Assembly: GCF_947507565.1 (NCBI RefSeq)
Contig: NC_089179.1
Coordinates: 2,745,747-2,809,746, forward strand
DNA length: 64,000 nucleotides
Direction of reading: 5' to 3'
Source of the DNA: Oscarella lobularis
Lineage: Eukaryota > Porifera > Homoscleromorpha > Homosclerophorida > Oscarellidae
Shown here: positions 52,418-63,981 of the stretch, in pieces
Layout of the letters: every line of letters starts with the position of its first letter
Position numbering within the stretch: position 1 is the first letter of the stretch
Translations under genes and position numbers: made by a program
Notes under the pieces: model-generated
Databases searched by the model: none
Told to the model about the DNA's origin: nothing
Seen by the model: only the letters and a program-made list of their open reading frames with translations

Positions 52418-55400
52418 CTAATTGCCAGCATAGCTGTGATCACAGAGTACAGTTTCGAGGCGTTTTTCTTTCTGTAGTGCAGAAACGTATTCTGGTTTCA
52501 CTGCAGAAGGCGGAAGATTTCTGAAGGATGCCTTTAGATGCTGCCGGAACTCCGTCGTAGTATACCAGTCTTCCTCTCTGTCCTCGACGTCTTCCTCTCC
52601 ATCGTCGTCCTCTTCCTCGACGTGGCCTTCATCTGTATCATGATCTTCTTTTGCGATGCTCTTGTTGAAGGCTTCAGAGAGTTTTTTATAGAGTCGAGCA
52701 AAAATGGCTGGCAGTAGACGCATGATTCATCCTTTGTGCATGTCAAATGGAAAGAGTGCCCGCAGCTAAGTGGAATGACGTCATCGTTTTCCGAAGTGCA
52801 ACTTTCCAAGTCACAAAGGAGATCTGAATTAGGCAATTTTGGCGTCGAGAAGCCGAGAGGAAGACTTCGCTGGTCTAGGGTGCAGCTGAACGTATTCAAC
52901 TTGAAGTTCCTTCGTCGTTGCCGAGTGCCAGTTGTTTCTTTTGACTGCCCTGGCTGATTATAAAGCTTGATCAGTTTATTAGTGAGAAATTCAGCAGCTC
53001 TTCCTGCTAACAATTCCACATTGTGCTTGCGACTCTTTTTGGGATGTTCCGACAGAAAATTTAAGGTGAATTCGTGATCAAATCTCTTGGCGCCTAGGAC
53101 GTTGGCGATTTCAGTTATCTGTTCTGCAGATGTCCAAGAAGGACATTGCATTCGCAGCAACGAGTGAAAGGTTTCCACCTTTTTTTCCGAAAAAATATTC
53201 ACGTACGACGAGAAGGTGCTCTTGTATTCAGGTATGATCATTTCATGGTAAAGATGATCACTCAATGTCGCCAGCGTAGCCTTATTGTAGTTGTGCCTCT
53301 GTTCTCCGATAAACATTATAGCCAGCCGTAATGTAGCTTTCTGCCACAATTCATAGCGAGATCCTTTGTGTATTGTGGCGTAGAAGTAGAAAACAAGAGG
53401 CACCAGGTCGTCGAGCAAGTACCTCAGTAAAAGGTACTCAATATCCTTGCAAATACCGTAAACACCGATGACATCCTCTCGCACCATCAACCAACCGCCA
53501 AATAGAGATGCAATGAGTGTTGTCATCCGGTGAAATTGCGGTTTGCGAGGAAGTATTTTTTTCGCCAAAAAGATGTTTAAATAGTGCTATATTATGAGAC
53601 CCATTAGATTATACAATATTCTACCTTGCATATGATTTGTTTACCGGAAAATATAGGATGATAAAGGCTTATCAGATTTTCCATGCTATTGATATAAATA
53701 TGGAACGGACCCAGCATTGGCAAAAAAGAAAGGATTGAAGCTTCTTCTTTGCACTAAAGTAAGACGCTGTCAGATCTTTTTATTATTTTTATAAAATTAT
53801 GCGGGTTTAATTAATAAGTTACAAGCATGTAAACATTTATTTAAATATTTGCTTTAGCTTACCTGAGCTACCATCTTTTTAAGGAAATAGAAAGTTGGAT
53901 AGTCTCCAAGAGATGGTATCACCATATTGTCTAGGTACCTATAAAGCCTCTATAAACATTTTAATTTATTGATTAAGTTCTCTTCTGTAATACCTTTTTA
54001 ATACTGGGTATAAATCGATAGCATTTTCTACAGCCGCCGTGTAGTCACCTAGGCTTTTGAGATTTTGCTCAGTTTTGCTCAGCAAGCAGCAGCTTTTGAG
54101 GCTATCGAGCTTCCTCTGAGCAGGAGTCACATAGCACCTGAACAAGAAGTCATATCAAATTCTTAACCTGAGCAGTTTGAAAACCTTTGGTCTTCAAGCG
54201 ATGATTGTATGTCCCTTCTGTTTAGATGCCTGGATGAGGATGGCAATACTAATAGCCACGTGCTTGCCATGAGGTCAGAAAGATTTTCAAGAAAATATTT
54301 TCTGACATGAGCGATTGCTATCCCCCCCCCTTGGGAAATTTTCCGAAGGACAGTAATGGATAACAGAAGCATTGCCTTGCACAGTAAGACCAGGCATTGT
54401 TGAATGGATATCAGTTATTGCTGTAGCAAAGTGGAACGCCCGAGACGTTTCTGAGGATGTTGGACGTTGGACTAAGTGGATACTATGAAAGTCGTCCACA
54501 ACCAGCAGTGCTAGATGGTCATTGTCCAAAGCCGTTTTCAAGCGAGCGTTGACAAGACGCCTATTATCATCTGCTAGAGATCTTCGAAAATTTCTTATGG
54601 TCTTAGGGTGATCACAGAATCCAAGCCTCCTTCCGAATTCCAGAGCAGCTTCAGAGCAACCAGATAGGGACAAATGAAGACCAACGTCGCTTACAAAGGT
54701 TGTATTAAGCTGCCAATTAATCAAATAATATTTTTATTTTAACAATTATTAATTTTTAGTATACCTGGTTGGTTGCCGAGATACGCCAGGCGATGCAACT
54801 CTCCAACAACTCGAGATTTTCGGAGAGTTGCTCGTCTCTCGGAGTCTATCTGAAGCGAAGAGTTGCTTGTTATGGCTTTTTCAAGGAGGCTGAACAATCC
54901 AGGGGAATGCTCTTCGCAAAAAGCTTCCATTTCCGTTGCACTGTAGAGTTTTCCTTCTGTAGGTACGTGCTGACGAAAAGCTTCCTGGAATGACTTGAAT
55001 AAGCCAAGGAACGACTCTAATGGGTGCCGTAAAGAACGGAGAAAGACAATCAACCAAATTTTACCGGTTTTGATTCGTTCATTTTCTTCTTTCAAACGTT
55101 GGATTTGACGAGTCTTTTAATCTAGATCAATTTTGCTTCAATTTATGCAATGTCATTAATTAATTAATGTTTTACCTCTGTCTGCCTTCGTGGCATTTAG
55201 TTCTGCTGTCAAACTGCTGTTAATAGCAGCAGATGAAGCAATCTGACTTCGAAGCACAGCTAAGGTGAAAATTAGCTTACAGCCGCAAATAATTTATTTG
55301 TACTGCATCTATTTAGTACGTTATATGCAATAATTTTATTATACCCTTTTCTGCTTCAACTCTTTTTATATCACAGCGGGCGTCATTGAGCTGCAGGCTA

Positions 55401-56037
55401 GTTGTTTCTATATAAAATATAAAATATTATTTATTGGATGCCTCGAGTACAAAATACATAGTTTTTCTTACCTGAAAATGCGTTTTCTGCAGCCGCCTCG
55501 AGAACCAGCTGTTCTTTTTCAAACAGCAGCTGCTGTATTTGGAGGCACGCAGCTGACAACTGGTCCTGAACGCACGGCAGCTCAGCGGTTTCAGATGAAC
55601 TTTCGGTAGCCGACTGGATTCGTACTTAAAAATGAGCTAAAAATGAATAGGTATGCCACAGACTTGAATGGTTCCATATTGACGCTTTGGTGGTGGTCGA
55701 TACAGGGGGTGTGTTGAGACTTCCGGTAGTGAGTCGATGGAGTCGTGGTGACGTCGACAGATGAACGCCGGGATGCCGCTAATATCGTCGAGAACGGGCA
55801 GCAGCCTCTCAGAACACTTCCATCACACCTAGAAGAATCGAAATGTACGCAGCACTTCGACGATTTATCGAGGGAAACCCGGGCGTGTTCAACGCATAGC
55901 GTGACGTCGTCGAAGAAGCCGCGTTCTCGAGCTTTTCGTCCTGAAAAAGACGTGATCCGTCCGAAACAAGCACGGCGAGAGCGAGAGCGAGTTAGCGGGA
56001 TGTCGTAAAAGCACGAGTACGTGTTGTTTTGAGCCAT
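52418..56037 (-). pseudogene. Unclassified transposase-like gene, copy A
   Basis: Exons in order from 56037 down: a Cys/His module (CFGRITSFSGRKARERGFFD, VTLCVEHARVSLDKSSKCC, frameshift, FICRRHHDSIDSLP); coiled-coil exons (55472-55607 with QDQLSAACLQIQQLLFEKEQ, 55341-55411, 55167-55265, about 55070-55105); GLFKSFQEAFRQHVPTEGKL and PGLFSLLEKAIT ... VVGELHRLAYLGNQP; after an intron, 54713-54290 with LALLVVDDFHSIHLVQRPTS and FHFATAITDIHSTMPGL; AT-rich introns; 53568-52700 with LFGGWLMVREDVIGVYGICK, RLAIMFIGEQRHNYNKATL, FSEKKVETFHSLLRMQ and a RING-like end (LLCDLESC ... CGHSFHLTC ... CVYC); one frameshift and an acidic tail to 52418. The RHNYNKA and VDDFHSIH blocks recall DUF6589-type proteins, but this is uncertain. 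Confidence 0.65.
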
Positions 56038-56472
56038 AGCGAGATATCGAGCGAGCGAGCGAGAAAATATCGAGCAAGCGAGCAGGATACGAGCAAGAAA
56101 TGCGCTGTGTGATCGGTTTCAGCTGCTATTTGTGCAGTTTTCGAACGTTGGCAGGCGCGAAATTTGAATGTTTTCATTTATTTGTAGCGTTTCGAGGATC
56201 GACAGCTGAAGATCGCGTACCGATATATAATTTTCGAACCCGTTTTTCTCAAAACGCGTACCCTCGAAAAAAAACGCGTGGAGCTTGTATGAAAGCTAAT
56301 GCATTGAAGTGTTCATTTTGTGTGAGTTCGAGCTTAGCCCGCTCGAACTCACCTTAGCCGACGCCCTTTTCTTTCAAAGGGGCGTTGTCGAACGCGAGTT
56401 GTAACATGAATCGCTGCTATTGGCCAATACTCGATTGTTCTTAGAGCATGCGCGTTTGTAATTCCGCCCTGC

Positions 56473-56771
56473 CGGTAACATTGGTCTGCGTCAGAGGGTC
56501 ATGTGACACCCGACTTGCCCCGTGACCTCTATAGCCCTAATTGAATCAGCACGTAACTCTTCTTCAGTAGTGATGATGAGTACCATTTCGGGCACATAAC
56601 CCGCCACGACGATCGCTCAGAACGAAAATCACGAGAAAGAGGCTGATGAGAACTCATAGGCGCAGCCAGCAAGCAGTTACGAAGAGTTACGTGCTGATTC
56701 AATTAGGGCTACAGAGGTCACGGGGCAAGTCGGGTGTCACATGACCCTCTGACGCAGACCAATGTTACCAG
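56473..56771. repeat. 300-bp imperfect palindrome
   Basis: Arms of about 100 bp (GGTAACATTGGTCTGCGTCA at left, its complement at right) enclose about 95 bp. It sits inside the right terminal repeat of the 4.9 kb element; the left repeat has only GGTAACATTGGCAGGG at that point, so the palindrome arrived later or grew there. Confidence 0.75.
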
Positions 56772-56845
56772 GCCCTTCCACCACAGTGAGTGCGCCCCAA
56801 GCGCGCTAGCTGGTGAAGGGCCTGGGGACGAGGCTAGGATGAGCC

Positions 56846-57342
56846 TGAGCCAGACATTGATCTCAACTTAAATTCACTACATTGTTTACATTGTCTTAGA
56901 AACAGTTCTAAATTGTGTGACAAATATAAAGAGGAGATAGAGGGACAGAAGGAAAGCTCCGATTCTTCATTACTAACGATTCTAAAAGAGTATAAGCCAG
57001 GAAGTTTAACCAGAGTTACTAACGCTGTTTTTGAAATGATGCTCAGAGCATCATTTGCTCGTAGTGGAGCGTATGTTTTGTGAAATTGACGAATAAGTTT
57101 TACTGACAATGAGTTATGTTAAAGAATCATTAATTAGTCGAGCAGAAAGTCTGCTAAAAGACGTTGCACTTCCAAAGTGCCATGATGTAAAGAGGAAGCT
57201 TCTATCTAAATACTTTAATGTAAGACTCTCTATTTTTTGTAAAACTGCTAATGGTAAAAATATGAAAAGAGCTAAAGATAGTAGATCTGATTTAGGAGGT
57301 CGCTCTGTTGCGATGCGTCACATAATAAAAACGATTAAATAG
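56846..57342 (+). pseudogene. P transposase, last piece
   Basis: After the insertion one frame reads DEPEPDIDLNLNSLHCLHCL, YKPGSLTRVTNAVFEMML and, in the next frame from 57109, VKESLISRAESLLKDVALPK, CHDVKRKLLSKYFNVRL. The LPxCH-x-VK-x-KLL-x-(F/Y)-x3-RL ending is seen at the end of P/THAP9-like proteins. It matches the expected continuation of 51741-51880 with a one-base shift. Confidence 0.55.
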
Positions 57343-57405
57343 CATTAATCCTACGTGTAGAGCCTGCGCAACACCTGGGTAAGGCATTTATATCTATCGG
57401 CTGGG

Positions 57406-57945
57406 TCAGCGAGTCGAACGCTGCGAATTGAATTGTACACTAGATGGCGTCTCGTACGACTTCTTCAAAGTGTGGTATTCCTGAAAGCAGTTGCAGTCAG
57501 GAGCGATACAAAGATGGACGTCACAGGTATTGCATCGGATATATGGCTCGTGACGAATTCGCTTCTTTTGCCTTTTGCCCTTTTCGCTGCAGCGAACGCA
57601 TTGCAGCCGAGATCGTGCAGACACAGGAAGATCGGGTAGTGAAATATTTAGCCTGATATCTGGGCGATGCCTCTTTCTTCCCCTTCGCTTTTGCGAAGAA
57701 AAGTTGCCGATGAGTGCAACGCCAAGTTCCAGGCGTAACTCTCGATAATCGCGTTTGGCGCGTTCTTTGTTGGTGTGCTTTGTATCGTCGATTTTCTCTT
57801 CTATTATATAGGCATTCATTCAGGCCACTTCCGAGAGATATAAGGCAATTCTACGCCAGGTTTTCTTGCTTTTTCTTCCGGCGTTGTACAATGCCGTCAT
57901 TTGGTCGCCTCTGTCGGCGCGAGAAGAGGAGGGCACTCAACATCG
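57406..57945 (-). pseudogene. piggyBac transposase C-terminal fragment
   Basis: From about 57945: ADRGDQMTALYNAGRKSKKT, WRRIALYLSEVA, a stop, MNAYIIEEKIDDTKHTNKER, and the Cys-rich finger CVRCSEKGK ... RCNTCDVHLC ... CNCFQEYHTL. It parallels the piggyBac at 49000-49451 (RGDQ, then the finger). The two catalytic blocks upstream are gone. Confidence 0.85.
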
Positions 57946-57988
57946 ATTAGATCCCGGCCATCACGTCGTCGGCAACGTTCCATCAGCG

Positions 57989-58309
57989 CATAGATGTAAG
58001 AGAGAAGGGATGCGCAACTCCCCTGTCACGTGACCCTCGCAGCTGAAGGAAGCGTCGTTATGGATTCCTCAGCGTCTCTATTTCGTCGCGCTGTCGATGC
58101 CGTTGTAAACGAGAAGACTTTGTCGGATAGTAACAGTAGGAGCTGCGTCATCGAACGTGAAGGAAGAGTACTCGTTGCCTCCTCCGACTCATCGCTTCGT
58201 CCACACGTCGACCGAATCGTCGCTTCGATCTCGGAATGCATCGACGCAAGGGCAAGCAAGCGATCGATCGCTGCTCGTCGAGAAAGTGCTCAATTTGAGT
58301 TCGCTCGGG
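57989..58309 (+). pseudogene. P-type end followed by ORF2-like gene start
   Basis: CATAGATGTAAGAGAGAAGG with a TCACGTGA box (57989-58034) resembles the ends of the P-element at 29606-32414. From MDSSASLFRRAVDAVVNEKT (58061) an ORF follows with DRIVASISECIDARASKRSI and AARRESAQF. Compared with ORF2 at 31361-32335, the IV-x2-I-x2-C and RRE-x-A-x3-F residues have identical spacing, and the distance from the start is 50 versus 53 residues. It is cut at about 58309 by a LINE fragment. Confidence 0.5.
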
Positions 58310-59555
58310 TAATTATTACACTCCTGAAAAATCTTGATACAGTAGTCCGAACACCTGTTCCAATCAAGCCGACCAACAATAGGAACACTTGAACCGCCCG
58401 TCGGTGCCAGGATATCAACAGCCAGAAACATCTCAATCGGCCAGTGATCAGATAAAACCGAGACATCATCAATAACGCGGAAACGGTCCACTTGCAAACA
58501 ACCAGACACAACTGCATAATCTAACCAACTGGACTTTTCGCCATCACCGGAAGTCCACGAAATAAAACTTGGATCATCACTGTGACAATCCAACCCCATC
58601 GCAAAGAGATCATCTAAACCAAGAAAGCTTGAAAACGTTAACCAAAAAGCCGTTTAAATCCAACCCGTAAGTCAGCATTGAAGTCGCCAATCACCACCGT
58701 GCACAGCAGAATAAGATGGGTCCTGAACTAGAACTCCCAAAGCAGCCAGCTGTTCCTCGAACTCGTGAACTTCTCCACAGAACCGTTATCGTAAGGGAGA
58801 TTCACAGACACAATAAGAATCCTTGAGGATTTCGTATTCAATGCAATAGCACTCAACCGAGCAGAACTTGTGCAGACGGCGGATACTGACTTCTGCAACG
58901 ACTTTTGCCATAAAACTGCTGCGCCTCCATAAGGACGGCCATGACAGTGACACTGACTGCTAACCATCGGAGAAACGGCATTATACGCGAAGTTGCCTTA
59001 TGTAACCAACGCTCTTGGAGCAGTAATATATCCGCCTGCATAGCAAGCATATTGATATCGTCCTCCGAGGACTTGAAACCACGACAATTGAAACTTACCA
59101 CGTGCAAGGAAGTGCCCATCACTCCGTCACAGGTGATGAGCGCGACCCGCCAACTGCAGAAGGGCTTGGTCGACGAATCCAAACGAATTGACACAAACTG
59201 AGGCCACAACGAGCTGTCCATCAAATTCTTGCGATCAGCAAGCCTAACTCGAATGCGAGCGCTGACAGACCCGCGCAGTCGAGACTTCAAAATGAAAGCA
59301 GACACGACTTCCACTCCACCATCCCGCAGGAACTGGCGAAGACTGTCTTCAGTAGAGGCAGCGCTTTCCGTATGTTAATTGCCTCGTGGCCCTCACACGA
59401 CTCAAGAGCCGCAAAAAGAATATCGCGTGCCGCCGAGATGCTTGAGTATCGGCCGGGGAATTCTCCATCCCGTTTTGGACAAAACAAAGAAGATCATTGA
59501 CGATGACATCGCAAGCTTCATCCACATCCATCATCCGGGATATCATGTATGAATG
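58310..59555 (-). pseudogene. LINE ORF2 endonuclease fragment
   Basis: The minus strand gives LHVVSFNCRGFKSSEDDINM and ADILLLQERWLH (the N and E of an APE-type endonuclease), then PYGGAAVLWQKSLQKSVSAV, RLSAIALNTKSSRILIVSVN and, after a break, FISWTSGDGEKSSWLDYAVV and SVLSDHWPIEM (the SDH end). It stops in the linker after the endonuclease; no reverse transcriptase follows. Upstream ORFs (59287-59546) may be the end of ORF1. Stops and shifts make it dead. Confidence 0.75.
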
Positions 59556-59757
59556 AAGATGTGAACTGACCAGTCAGAGCAACGACAATACCGTGCAGAG
59601 ACCATAGATAATGTAGATAAACATCTGCTATTAGTAAATTTTTGCTGTCTTAGGCCAATTCTCAATCGTCAATGAAAATACCTCTCGAGAAGGAAAGCAT
59701 CGTGTTTGTCCAAGATAGGAATCCCCATGTCCGCGGAATCGGCCAACTAATTCAAAC

Positions 59758-59806
59758 CATAGATATAAGAGAAGGGGGATTGGAAACTCCTGCTGTCACG
59801 TGATAG
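59758..59806 (+). repeat. Another P-type end, same orientation
   Basis: CATAGATATAAGAGAAGGGG, then TCACGTGATAG at the same distance as at 57989. It repeats about 1.77 kb after the first, in direct orientation. Confidence 0.55.
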
Positions 59807-59984
59807 CTTACACTAGCTTTAGGGTCCCTTACTGCTCGCCGTGCGTGTCTCACTGAGTTTCCGTATATTGCTTGCGAAAATTCATTTATAGTCGAGGAGG
59901 ACTATTTTTCCAAACGCTCCAGGTGCGTTTCTCTTCCGTTGAGTGTCTGCAGAAGTCTGTAGTGTAAGGACTACTGCCCGACAG

Positions 59985-62830
59985 TAGACAGGCGGGAAGG
60001 GCGGACTTTCAAACGCGCATGCTCCGTTGCTAGGGGTACTTCGCGGATTGTGGCGTTCTATAACGTCGCCGATTCTCCCTTTTCGCGTTTGAATTGACAA
60101 TTTCTGAGAGTCGGAAAGGTGATGGGACTTCATTTTGGGAGCTTCTGGTTCATCGATTCGGCATTTCGTTCAGCAGACGAAAAGCCACCCAAGATCTCGT
60201 CGCTGCGGACAGTTCTAGGGACGTATTTTGAACTAGTGAAAGAATCATTCGTCTCATTTTGTTTCCTAGGCAGAGTAAGAATGAGGAACAAACTGCTTTG
60301 GTGTAAGGGGCCCCTTTCTCGACTTTTAGAAAAGCCGGGCTTTCAGATGTAAGGTAAGCCTATTATTTAATGCTTGCAAAGGTGACTTGATTACAAGCGG
60401 GGAGCCGCAGTTTGTATCTAAATAGCCTTCAATAAAATCAATTTCATTTTGCGAAAAGGTGACCCAATACTTACTGTGGCCAGCTTCTCAGAAAATAATT
60501 AGGAGAAGGAGTAGCTGTGGTCAGACACCGCATGTACTCTTCGCTCTTATCTTTTGCGATCCTTTTGTTTCGCCGAAAACGAATTCAGGCTTCACGGCAG
60601 ACGGAGGCAGGCCTTTCAGTCGCGCAGACAAATTCTGCCTAAATTCAGCAGTCGTGTACCACTCCGCTTGCTCTTCTGCAGTACATTATTCTTCATCGTT
60701 GTCTTTCTCGCCGCCTGGCTGTTCTTCCTCTTCATCTGCTTCTTCAGAAATACTCTTATTGAATGTTTTGGCAAGTCTCTTCATACAACCTAGTATGTAA
60801 GGCTGGCACTAGCGGCACCCGTTTTCATGCAAGCACGCATCATGAAATCAGTTCCCACAGCTGAGCAAAACAATGGTGTCGTCATCCTGGGTACAGTGTT
60901 TGAAATCGCAGAGGAAGTCTTGGAAGGGAATTTCTCCTGCAGAGAACCCAAGTCGAAGACTTCTTTGGTTAACAGAGCAGTTCATTGTTTTTAGGTAAAA
61001 TGTTCGCCTGTTTTTTCGCCTTCCGGTTGGAAGTACTTCATGCGACTGGTTCGGTTGATTGTACAGCTCGACGAATTTTGTCAAAAGGTACTCTGCAGAT
61101 TTTCCGGCCAGAACAGTGACGCTTTGCTTGTTCGTTTTTTAGGCTGATCAGTTAGAAAATTTGATGAAAATTCATCATCAAAACCTTTCGCACTGATGAC
61201 CTATGCGAATTAAATAATCTGCTCTGCTGATGACCACGACGTGCACTGCATTCCCAGCAGCGAATGAAATGTCTCGACTTTTTCTCAGAGAATACATTCA
61301 TGTAGGAAGAGAACGTCGTCTTCCACTCAGGTATAACTGCCCCCCGGTAAATGTTATCGCTGTTTACAGCTAACATCGCTTTGTTGTATTTGTGTCGCTG
61401 TTGCACAATGAACATAATAGCCAGATGTAGAGTTGCATTCTGCCACAATGAGTAGCGACATCCTCGGCGAATTGTGCTGTAGTAGCAGAACACAAGAGGC
61501 AGAAGCTCGTCGAGTAATTGTCTCATCGCTAGAAACTCCGTATCTTTGCATACGCCGAAGATCCCGAGAACGTCGTCTCTCACGGTAAGCCAACCTCCGA
61601 AGAGGCAAGCAATTAGCGTTGCCATTCGGTGGAATCGTGGCAGTCAAAATGCTTTGGCTCAGGTAGCTAAAAGATTTTTTATTTGTAACCAGTTTTGCTT
61701 GTCTATAGTCTATAGTCTTACATTTTTAATGCTGAATACAATTCAAGAACATTTTCAATAACGTCTTATTATAATTTCTCAAGGACTTGAGCTGTTGCTC
61801 CTGTTCGCTTAGAAGGCAGGAGTTTTTAAGCTGTCAAGATCCTTTTGGTTTTGAGTTACGTAGTATCTAAAGCGGTGATTTTAAAATGAGTAAATTGAGC
61901 TAAATAACTAGAATAAAATGAACCTCTGATTTTCCAAAGACTTGTATATGTTGTCTGTATCAAGTCTAAACGATGATGGTGAATCCGCTCAGCGAAGAAA
62001 TTAGTAAGTTGGCTGAAGAGGAAGATTTTGCAAGGTAGAATGAACATCAATTATTGCTGTTGCTTAGTGGAGCGCTTTTGATGTCTCTGCCGATGTTGGA
62101 CGTGGAATTGTATGAACGCTGTGAAAGTCGTCCACACAATCAGCATTACCAAATGCCCGTCCTTTTCTGCTTCGTCCAGCCGAGCGTTTACCTCGAAAAG
62201 GTGCCTTTGTGCATTTAATTTTATTTCAGAAACTTTAGAACGGATACCAGCGGTCCGTTGGCGCTCGATAGTTTTCTTCGATGCCTGCCAATAGTTTTTG
62301 GATGGTCGCATATTCCCAGGCGTCTTCCACACTCTAAAGCTGCCACAGAACGCCCAGTCAGCGACAAATGAAGGCCGACATCATTAGAAAATGTTCTATT
62401 TTGCTGATGAAGATAGTTTGATTAATATATGAGAGTCACTAATTTACGTACAGATTGCTAAGGTGGGCTAATCGATGGAGTTCTCCGACCACTCGACTGC
62501 GCCGAAGGCCTGTTCTTCTTTGTGAGTCTACCGAGGCGGAGTAATGGCTTGTTATCGATTTTTCAATAATATTGAACAGCCCTGGCGAATTCCTCTTGCA
62601 AAAAGACTCCATTTTGTCAGCATTATAGAGCTTTCTACGCTCAGGAACGTGCAGTCAATACACTTCTTGAAAAGACTTTATCAGTACGGGAAACGATTCT
62701 AAAATTTATTCCAATGTATTTGAAAAACGCAGAGAAGCTGAAATACCTTTTTTAATTTTTGTTTTCTATTTTTAGGGTCGACGCTTCATTGCTGGATGCC
62801 GTAAGTGAAATTTTATTATTTCTTACCCTT
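59985..62830 (-). pseudogene. Unclassified transposon gene, copy B
   Basis: The gene matches copy A block by block, in the same order: 62640-62450 with PGLF ... VVGELHRLAHLSN; about 62330-62050 with a decayed form of the DDFHS core; 61625-61152 with ACLFGGWLTVRDDVLGIFGV, RLAIMFIVQQRHKYNKAML and FSEKK; 61084-60848 with VELYNQPNQS, CDFKHCTQDDDTIVLLSCG; then QPYILGCMKRLAKTFNKSIS, an acidic stretch and LPPSAVKPEF to about 60560. The left flank (59985-60120) has AGGGCGGACTTTCAAACGCG, matching the inner terminal repeat of copy A. No clear right end or target duplication. Many stops. Confidence 0.7.
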
Positions 62831-62908
62831 CTTCTGGCGTCTGACTATAGACAGCCGAATTATTTAGTTGTTTAGACGTCATTCCGCAACTGTTGTCGAT
62901 TACGCATA

Positions 62909-63770
62909 CAGTGCACCCACGCATAATGCGACCGTCTTTAGAGCGCGCTAGCGTCCGCGTCGTTAGTCGCGCGTCATCGCCAATGACATCATTGGAATCC
63001 TCTATCCCGTAGCATTCCAATGATGTAGGGCACGTAGGCCTTCGACGAAGGGTGTAAATAGTGGTCACGTGCAGTACTCTGATTGGCTAGTAGCGTACGC
63101 GACCGTTAGGTTTCCTTGGTCACGCCCTAGCGCGTTACCACTAGTTCGAGACCGATTTTTCGTTTTTCTTCTATTACGGGGCGGATTTCTTTAGTATAGG
63201 ATTAGCTAAGAAACGGGCAGTACCAAAGTCAAGTGTACATATGCGTTTAACTGCCTTTTTTGGTGTGGAGACCTTGCGCACGCTCTAGCCACGCCCATGA
63301 CAACGAATAACTTCTAAACGAAGCGAAAGATTCGAAATCGCTTCGACCAATGTCAATTAAATTATGTTTTATTTCGTTTCGCGAGGGCGGCGAATCGCGA
63401 TTTGTAGCGTAGGCTCTAAGAAACTCTCTTAGCAACGATACTTCAGACCGTAATTGCAGACAAACGAAAAAACCAACTAAAAATCGCTTCGACCAATGCT
63501 AATAAAATATTAGGCCGGTGCGTTCCGAGGAAAGAAGTAGCTTAGTTGCTGACGGAACTTCGCCAGGAAACGACAAAACCTACTTTTGCCGTAACGTGAA
63601 GGATTACGCGACCACTATGCATGCGATCGACTAATCCTTCGACCGAATCTTAGATAAATGAATCTACTATCCTTTCGCATTAGCGAAAAGATAGTAATTC
63701 CTACTCATTTTGAATTTCGCGGTTAAGTCCGAGGGAGTGTCACGTGGGACACTTATGCGTGGGTGCACTG
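62909..63770. mobile_element. TA-flanked inverted-repeat element
   Basis: CAGTGCACCCACGCATAA at 62909 and its exact complement ending at 63770, with TA outside both (62907-62908 and 63771-63772). TA duplication and a CAGT start fit the Tc1/mariner-pogo superfamily. At 862 bp with no transposase it is non-autonomous. Confidence 0.75.
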
Positions 63771-63786
63771 TACAAACGGTTCGTCA

Positions 63787-63981
63787 TCAAAGCGGGCATG
63801 CTGAGATAGCGCTTGGCCATGCGAGAAAGTCGAGGAAATTTCTTTTCAGCATTTTTCCACAAGGAAAGAGGATCGGTAGAGCGTGGCTGGTTTTTTCTGC
63901 TAAATATTCTTGAAGCTCATCTGTTTCGGTAGAAGTTCCACCTGTTTCTTCAATACCAAGCAAAGCATCAAGTTTGGACAT
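63787..63981 (-). other. Unassigned ORF at the window edge
   Basis: 64 codons, MSKLDALLGIEETGG ... TDELQEYLAEKT. The DELQEYL motif recalls the start of some hAT dimerisation domains, but too little is visible to decide. Confidence 0.2.

Larger units (their letters stand above)
51889..56836. mobile_element. Unclassified DNA transposon, copy A (4.9 kb)
   Basis: Terminal inverted repeats of about 105 bp start TAGCCTCGTCCCCAGGCCCT (51889 onward, and inverted to 56836), with a perfect 9-bp duplication GGATGAGCC outside (51880-51888 and 56837-56845). The repeats themselves contain a hairpin (CCAGGCCCTTCACCAG ... CTGGTGGAAGGGCCTGG). The right repeat is interrupted by a 300-bp palindrome. One multi-exon gene runs on the minus strand. 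Nine-base duplications and long repeats recall Mutator-like elements, but the protein shows no MULE signature that I recognise. Confidence 0.85.
49722..57342 (+). mobile_element. P-element with THAP-type transposase, disrupted
   Basis: A left-end-like sequence TATATAGAGAGAGCTGCGCC with a TCACGTGA box lies at 49722-49766, followed at 49849 by a THAP domain and P-type transposase blocks up to 57342. The order is broken by a flipped internal block (51216-51740) and by a 4.9 kb insertion (51889-56836). A possible right end (ATAGATATAAATGCC read inward) lies at about 57380-57396. Target duplication not found. Confidence 0.6.
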
